64,000 nucleotides of DNA from Drosophila pseudoobscura (taxonomy: Eukaryota; Arthropoda; Insecta; Diptera; Drosophilidae): assembly GCF_009870125.1 (NCBI RefSeq), contig NC_046679.1, forward strand, positions 2,914,001-2,978,000. Direction: 5' to 3'. Shown piece by piece: positions 57,883 to 64,000 of this stretch. The number at the start of each line of letters is the position of its first letter. Positions within the stretch are counted from its first letter, which is position 1. The translations under genes were made by a program, and so were the position numbers. The notes below the pieces were generated by a model. It was not told the DNA's origin, did no database searches, and saw nothing but the letters and a program-made list of their open reading frames with translations.

Positions 57883-58818
57883 ATGTCCTTAGGCTGTACC
57901 TGCCTGACTCTGACGTTTTTTCTGGCTGGATGTATCTCTGGCGTGTCGGCGGCGTTCAAGTTTAACCCCAACCTCTACTGCGATCTGCCGTACTGTGGAC
58001 CGCACAACCTAGTTTGTGTGAAGAGCGTAGATATATGAGAATCGAGTAACTTCTTTGGGCTGTTCCAATCGTATATGCTTCTCTTAGAACTTCACCTTTC
58101 AATGCAAGCCCTCGGGTAAGTTTGTGAACTTGCGGCACCACCAGAACGAAATAGTTGGGGCGTTGAATAGCTTTCGGAATAAGGCCGCCACCGGATTGAC
58201 GCGATATCTGCTGCCGGCCGGAAGGATGGCTCGTATGAGCTGGTCCGAAGAGCTCGAGTACTTCGCCAGGGCCGATCTCATGACCTGCATGCCCCTGCCG
58301 CGCCCCTGCATGACATCGCCGAATATACCCAACATTGGCAGCATCTTCGACACCACCGCCTACCCGGGAAAGGAAAAGAAAAACGTTGACGTGGTCCTCA
58401 GTATGATAGCAGGATGGGCAAAGGAGGCACAGTATGTGACCAGAGAGCAAACAGTATACCTTGAAGAGCGCAAGGATTCTAGGTAGGTTCTACGGATGCG
58501 TTTTCCCATTGTTTAACAATATTAGAATCATATTTCTGTAATCGAATCCCCAGATCGACATACAAGCCAGTTCTGCTGATGACGGAACGCAATACGCAGG
58601 TGGGATGTGCCGGTTTCAAATTTACCCAGGACCGAATCAACTATTTTTACGTGAGCTGCTGCTTTTCCACAGTCGGCATGAAGCACACGGCCATCTACCA
58701 AATAGCCTTGAAGCCGGGTTTGCTCTGCAAGCGTCGTGATATCAAATATAAGAATCTGTGCGCCATCGGAGAAAAGTATCCGGAGAATACGCAAATTTAT
58801 TCCGATCAATACATGTGA
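57883..58818 (+). CDS. Secreted CAP/SCP (antigen-5-like) protein
   Basis: Three exons, 57883-58017, 58088-58482, 58554-58818; 264 residues, typical of insect antigen-5-like proteins. A signal peptide of about 24 residues is followed by the Cys-rich start YCDLPYCGPHNLVC. The CAP domain has HHQNEIVGALNSFRN, MARMSWSEELEYFARAD, the GWAKEAQY helix and the conserved RNTQVGCA block near the C-terminus. The His expected just before that block (GHFTQ-type) is absent (YKPVLLMTERNTQVGCA), so the classic CAP His/Glu cavity is incomplete, as in a number of fly paralogs. The biochemical role of these proteins is unclear; many are seminal-fluid, salivary or venom components. Exon joins keep the frame (phases 0 and 2). 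Confidence 0.9.
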
Positions 58819-59038
58819 TGGATGAAAACTACTCGATGATAATATATCCTCTTATAAGGGCATACTCGTAAAATGCATGCTCTGTGCAAAAACCTCACGT
58901 GTTGTGTGCGCTAATTTATGACTGTCACTGTTCACGTCCCAGGGGCCGGAGGGTAGGCAAATGTGTGTTTTGGGACCTGCATAAAAGGGACTGCTGCAAG
59001 GAACTCCTCCCACAGAAGCGTTCCCGCAAGCACACGGC

Positions 59039-60872
59039 ATGATGCAGCAGTCGATCCTTCAGTTAATCCTAGTGGCTTGCCTGAGTACTGGCTGGGGTTG
59101 CTTCGAGTTGCAGTTTCTTCGGCAACTTAAAAGCGAGCTGAACTTTGAGTTTGTACTGCTGCTCGGAAGTTCGGAACCCATTTGGCTAAAGAGCCTATGG
59201 CAGCTGCCGGTGTCCGTCATTCAGATGGATGAGAAGATCCCCCACGTGAACTATAATCTGAGTCAACATCATTCGAAGAACTTCCTGAGCATTGGTTTTG
59301 TGAAAGATTTCCCCGATCGATTGCTTGAGGTTGTCCACTTAAATCTGAGAATGCTGAACACCGTGCCGATTCTTTTCGTGATGAGAAAGCGGAAGATGCG
59401 AGTGCAACCGCTGCTGGAATGGTTCTGGATGCATGATTTTCTCAATGTCTTGGTAATTTATGAGGATTTTAAGGTAAAACAGAATAGCCAGAGGAATATA
59501 CACTTGTTGCTTACAATTTGTTGCTCATCTTTTGCAGGAATCTTCCCACACCATCTATAGCTACACGCCATTCCCCATTTTGCAGTTCATTGAGAGACGC
59601 CTCGAGAATACCACCATGCTGTTCCCTCCTCGAATGTCAGATCTACAGGGCTATCGACTGCCGATTGCAGTGGGCGGGTCATCGCCGCGTCTAATCGTGT
59701 ACCGAGGGACCAATGGAGAACTCATATACTCCGGGCTGGTCGGTAATCTGATGAAGAGCATCGAGCAGCGGTTCAACTGCCGTCTAGTGCAGCCGCATCC
59801 GTTGAATGAGTCCGCCATTCCGCCGGCTCTGCAACTGATTGGGGCAGTGCGTAACGGAAGCGCAGAGTTCGCTCTGGCGGCCGTCTATCCCCAGGGGCCC
59901 TTCGTCGGCTTAACGTATCCTTTCGAGCTGATGAGCTGGTGCCTGATGATGCCTGTACCGGAGGAGATCCCACGCAGCGAGCTGTACACCATGGTATTTC
60001 ATTGGCCGGCATTTCTACTCATTCTTCTGGCTCTAGTGGCCATTTCTCTGATTTTGGGCCTGTCCCTGAGGCTCCATGGATATCGGGTGCAGCCGACTGA
60101 GTTTCTCCTGCACAATAGTTGCCTGAGGGGACTGCTGGGACAGTCCTTTATCGAGGTATTTCGAGCTCCCCCTCTGGTTCGCGGTATTTACCTGGAGATA
60201 TGCGTGCTGGGGATTCTGATCACCACCTGGTACAACTCCTACTTCTCCACTTACGTGACGAGTGCCCCGCGGCGACCTCCCTTTACCAGCTACGAAAGCA
60301 TTGCGCGTTCCCAAACAAAGATAGTGGTATGGACCTCCGAATACCGTATACTTTTGAAGTACTTCAGCAGCATAGAGGAGTATGAGTCCATGTTCCAATT
60401 CGAGCCTGACTACAGTAAGTTCATAGAGTTGCGCGAGTCCTTTAATACGAAATATGGCTATATGCTGCCGATGGAGAAGTGGCTGCTGATCAGTGAGGAG
60501 CAGAAGATCTTCAGTTCGCCACTCTTCACAATGCGGGAGGATCTCTGCTTCTTTCACGCCATTCCCATTGTGTTTCCCATCAAGGAAAACAGCATCTTCC
60601 GGGAGGCCCTGGACCGCCTCATACAGGAGGTGCTGGCAACTGGTCTCCTCAATCGCTGGCGGGACATGGCCTTCACGGACATGATCAAGGCGGGTCAGTT
60701 GAGTCTTGTCGATCGGGGCAAGCCCAAGGACTTTCAAGCCATGCAACTGATGGACTTGCAACACATTTCGGTGGCCTTTGGCTTGATGATGGCTTTGGCA
60801 ATTGTAGTGTTTCTTCTGGAGCTGATGTGGTTCTGGCGTCATCCAATAAGGGTGAGACTCGGACAGGTATAG
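59039..60872 (+). CDS. Divergent ionotropic receptor, tandem copy 1
   Basis: Exons 59039-59473 and 59538-60872 (phase-0 intron); 589 residues. A signal peptide (MMQQSILQLILVACLSTGWG) and a short N-terminal region are followed by the S1 ligand lobe. TM1 is near residues 302-321, a pore helix (LRGLLGQSFIEVFRAP) near 342-353, TM2 near 361-383, the S2 lobe next, and TM3 near 554-577. This is the ionotropic-glutamate-receptor-like IR fold. The strict iGluR pore-gate motif SYTANLAAF is replaced by TWYNSYFSTYVT, and glutamate-binding Arg/Thr are not evident, as in divergent IRs of the Ir20a-type clade. It probably acts as a chemosensory, ligand-gated cation channel subunit. A TATA-like CATAAAAG at about 58980 precedes the start codon by about 52 nt. 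Confidence 0.88.
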
Positions 60873-61635
60873 AATCTAGTGTACGACGGAATCGATTTTC
60901 AATTTAACTGCACTCAGAGAAAAACAGCAAAGTTCAACTAAATTGATATTAATATTATTATCTTAAAATATTGGTTACAAAATTTTAATTGTTGGTTTAC
61001 AATACAACTCACCCAATGATATCAAAAATCTTTAATAGTCCAGTTCTAAATTCAAAAATTATTAAATTAAAATTAAATATTCTGTTTTTAGATTATATAA
61101 TTCATATTTAAAATTGTTTAAAATGATTAAAGTATATTAAATCTATAGGAAATCTATTTAATCTAAACATGTAAATGCTTAATTTGAATATGAAATATAC
61201 AATTTTTATTTTAATGCCCAGATGTAATTCAATTAACAATTTTCTAGCTAATCAAGTAAAAAGTAGAAAATGAAAAAATGAAATATTTTTGAAATATTTT
61301 GATACATTATTAAAAGGAACGATTTTCTTTGAAAAGAGTCTCCGAATAAAGTCTGCAATTAGGTATTCGGATATATGGTAATCTAACAATTACTTTATAT
61401 CACAGTTATTGTACGAGTACATGACCCAGACACAGGCGTGATTCCAGTTGTTGCCTTGTAGTCCCGGGGGAAATATGTTTTTTTGGTTTTCGACTTTTTC
61501 TCGGCTTGGGACTTGTTAACATGGTCGGCTAATTGGATTTGGCCATTAGCCGGTGTCGTCGGCGGATTCATTAGCAACCCTTTAAATGTGCAGCGGCATC
61601 AATCAGTGTCATGCAGTGGTGCCTCGTCCATCGTG
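60873..61635. other. Spacer between the two receptors
   Basis: AT-rich low-complexity DNA from about 60900 to 61320 with no exon. A CACTCAGAGAAAAA motif at about 60911 also occurs at 57422. The upstream in-frame extension of the second receptor (from 61483) is judged untranslated. Confidence 0.5.
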
Positions 61636-63505
61636 ATGGATTGTCCGTGTCTGATGCTTTCCTGCCTTTGCCTGATTTGCTTGGGGGCGAGTGGCTCAAA
61701 GGTTGTGCAATTGCTGGACAGGATACGGCAGGAGTCTCACTTTGAATACCTGCTGCTGATGAAGAACAGGAATGCCACTGTGCCGGATCAGGCTTGGAAT
61801 GGCAGCACACTGGCCATGGAGCTCATGGATGAACTGAGGGTCCCTGTACTGCAGCTGGATGAGAATGTTAGCTACTTTCTCCACAACGGCATCCACAGTC
61901 GACTGGTGACTGTGGTATACCTGAGCAGTGGCAGGCTGGAGGAGCACGATGGTTTGCTTAAGGCGTTGGTGTCCAATCTTAGACACATGACCACATCGAG
62001 AGTCATATTTCTGATGGAAACGGAACCGGCCAGTGAAGGACTACTCTTTGATATATTTGCGCATTGCTGGAAAATGACGGTACTGAATGTCCTTGTCTTA
62101 TTTGCGGATCACGAGGTGGGTAGAGGAAAATTCATGGATTAAAGTAAATGGAGTTATTTCCTTTTTCTTCTAGAAAACTCACACTTTCTACCGCTACTCG
62201 CCTTTTCCCCATCTTCACATAGAGGAGGGAACCTATGACTCTCCGCTGACAATTTTTCCGAATCGACTCCGGAACTTCCTTGGATATCGGATGCCCACGA
62301 TTATTGGGGGCACCTCGCCACGCGTTATAGCCTATTACAAGCGGGGCAAAGTGGTGTACGAGGGTACTGTTGGCCACTTCATGGACGTCTTTCAGCGGAA
62401 ATACAATTTCAGCTTCGTCCAGCCGCTTCTGCCGTCGAACCCGACCGTCTTTGCCCCATCCATGCAGACGGTGGCCGCTGTGCGCAACCACACCGTGGAG
62501 GTGGCCATGTCGCTGACCTTTCCCACCATACCGCCCTTCGGCTTCACGTACCCGTACGAGCAGATGAACTGGTGCCTTATGCTGCCCGTCGAGGCAGACG
62601 TCTCCACGCCGGAGTACTACACAAGGGTGTTCGATCTGCAGGCCTTCCTGGTGACCCTGTTTACGCTGGTGGGGATATCCTTTCTGCTGGCCATGACTCT
62701 GTGGCTCCATGGGTATCGGGTGGCTCCGTATGACTTCCTCCTGCACGAAAGCTGTCTGCGCGGAGTTCTGGGGCAGTCTTTCGTTGAGGTTAGTCGAGCT
62801 CCCACTCTTGTTCGTGGCATTTATCTGGAGATCTGCGTCCTGGGTATTCTCATCACGTCCTGGTACAACTCCTACTTCTCCTCCTACCTGACCACGGCGC
62901 CAAAGGAAATGCCATATCGCAGTTACGATGATTTGTATGCCTCCCGCTTGAAGGTGGTGGCCTGGACGCCGGAATATGCGGAGCTGATTGGGCGGCTCGC
63001 AGAGTTTCGGAAGTACGAGTCCATGTTCATGGTAGTGCCAGAATTCAGTCGCTACATAAGTCTGCGCGACTCCTTCAACACCAGGTACGGCTACATGATG
63101 CACACCACCAAGTGGATGGTCGTCACCGAGCAGCAGAAGGTCTTCTCAAAGCCCCTGTTCCGGATGCGTGAGGATTTCTGCTTCTTCAATAACATACCGT
63201 TCGGTTTTCCCATCAACGAGAACTCTGTGTTCTTGGAACCGATTCTCACGCTCATCATGGAACTCGCCGCAACGGGCCTCACTTTGCATTGGATGCAGAG
63301 CGCCTTCTCGGAGCTGATCGAGGCAGGGGAACTGCACTTCCTCGACCTGAGTCCCCACAGAGAGTTCCGGGCCATGCAGTTAATAGATCTGCAGTATGTC
63401 TGGTATGGTTTCGCCTTCATGTCGGCGCTCTCCTCAATCGTCTGGCTACTGGAGGTGGTCCGGCATAGACTACGCAGACGAGGCGAGGCGCGGCGCGGCG
63501 GCTAG
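61636..63505 (+). CDS. Divergent ionotropic receptor, tandem copy 2
   Basis: Exons 61636-62115 and 62174-63505, with the intron at the matching phase-0 position of copy 1; 603 residues. The start at 61636 gives a signal peptide (MDCPCLMLSCLCLICLGASG); an in-frame ATG at 61483 would bury it. TM1 is near residues 316-339, the pore helix (LRGVLGQSFVEVSRAP) near 356-367, TM2 near 376-398 and TM3 near 567-589. The pore/TM2 block (VRGIYLEICVLGILIT, WYNSYFS) is almost identical to copy 1 while the N-terminal lobe is much less so, suggesting conserved channel function with changed ligand specificity. The basic C-terminus (RHRLRRRGEARRGG) is specific to this copy. Expression and ligand are unknown. 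Confidence 0.9.
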
Positions 63506-64000
63506 TTAAATGAAGGCATCCCTCTAATATTTTTATGGCCAGGCTTATGGATATTTGACTAGCCATCGCAGATAACTTTCGTTTCCACGAGATCAGCGTG
63601 GCTGTTACCCGATTTTCATTGTGCAAAAATATACTCTCTTATTCGTACGTATGCCGCAGCCTGGCTCAGAGTTCAAACATCAAAAGCAATTAAGACGCGT
63701 GCTTGTTGCGGCTCCCGCTCCCCCAAAGGTGCCACGGTCTGCGGCAGCGACAGCGACAGCGGCATCCACGATGTTAGCCACCTGTGCGACGGCCACTGGC
63801 GCCTCTTGAAATTCCCTAATCGACATGTTTCGATCTCAAATGACTTTTTGCCGCAACAGCAGAAGCACCAGCACCAGCAGCAGCTGGAGCTGAGGCATCA
63901 GTCTCTGTGTCTCGGTCGTGTGGTGCCTGATCTCTTCGGGTGAAAAATTTTCTCTAATCTACGCTGATGGCTGCTGGTGGCGTTAGCCGTTTGCCCATTC
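63506..64000. other. Right flank without recognised genes
   Basis: No supported exon. An alanine-rich open frame (63621-63809) and CAGCACCAG repeats near 63865-63885 are simple sequence. Confidence 0.5.

Noticed and set aside
1-64000. CRISPR array, bacterial operons or replication origins
   Set aside because: Spliced genes, TATA promoters and Helitron-like repeats show an insect nuclear genome; no regularly spaced repeat array was seen.

Overview
The window looks like a Drosophila autosomal region, probably from the obscura group. The signs are 50-70 bp introns with clean GT-AG ends, TATA plus TCAGT initiator promoters, abundant CAG/CAA and GA/CA microsatellites, and several DINE-1/INE-1 type Helitron-like repeats. 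The species call is inference from repeat type and gene content.

Layout. 1-6.87 kb: no gene, simple repeats. 6.9-28.25 kb: a tandem array of twelve small genes on the + strand (called K1-K12 here). Each has two exons: a signal-peptide exon, a phase-1 intron, and one exon for a single Kunitz (BPTI-type) domain. Eleven look intact and one (K6) looks decayed. Embedded between K3 and K4 is an eight-exon full-length ABCA-subfamily transporter (12319-19967, 1609 residues), with a DINE-1 copy just upstream of its start and another in its fourth intron. 28.25-31.7 kb: no gene, partly the probable 3' UTR of the next gene. 31729-36858 (- strand): an eleven-exon ankyrin-SAM-SAM-PTB adaptor of the ANKS1/Odin family (1344 residues). 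36.9-57.8 kb: about 21 kb that is almost gene-free, with microsatellites, one isolated - strand Kunitz gene (K13, 43.1-43.5 kb) and a second full DINE-1 copy (49.5-50.7 kb). 57.9-58.8 kb: a secreted CAP/SCP (antigen-5 type) protein. 59.0-63.5 kb: two tandem divergent ionotropic receptors with the same intron position.

How the genes relate. The Kunitz genes share promoter layout (TATA start 33-34 nt before the initiator A), exon structure and signal peptide type, so they probably share expression, but the residue at the inhibitor reactive site (P1) varies widely (H, N, K, M, S, D, E). This is the pattern of secreted protease-inhibitor arrays such as those in seminal fluid or immune haemolymph; the tissue cannot be read from the DNA. 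The K3 and K4 units are duplicates lying on either side of the ABC transporter gene. The CAP protein is another secreted small protein, and the receptors are membrane chemosensory channels. No operon-like link between these and the array is implied.

Limits. Exon joins were worked out by hand from reading frame, splice consensus and domain continuity. 5' UTR exons, alternative starts, and any genes whose exons lie outside the window cannot be seen. Similarities between repeats were judged by eye.
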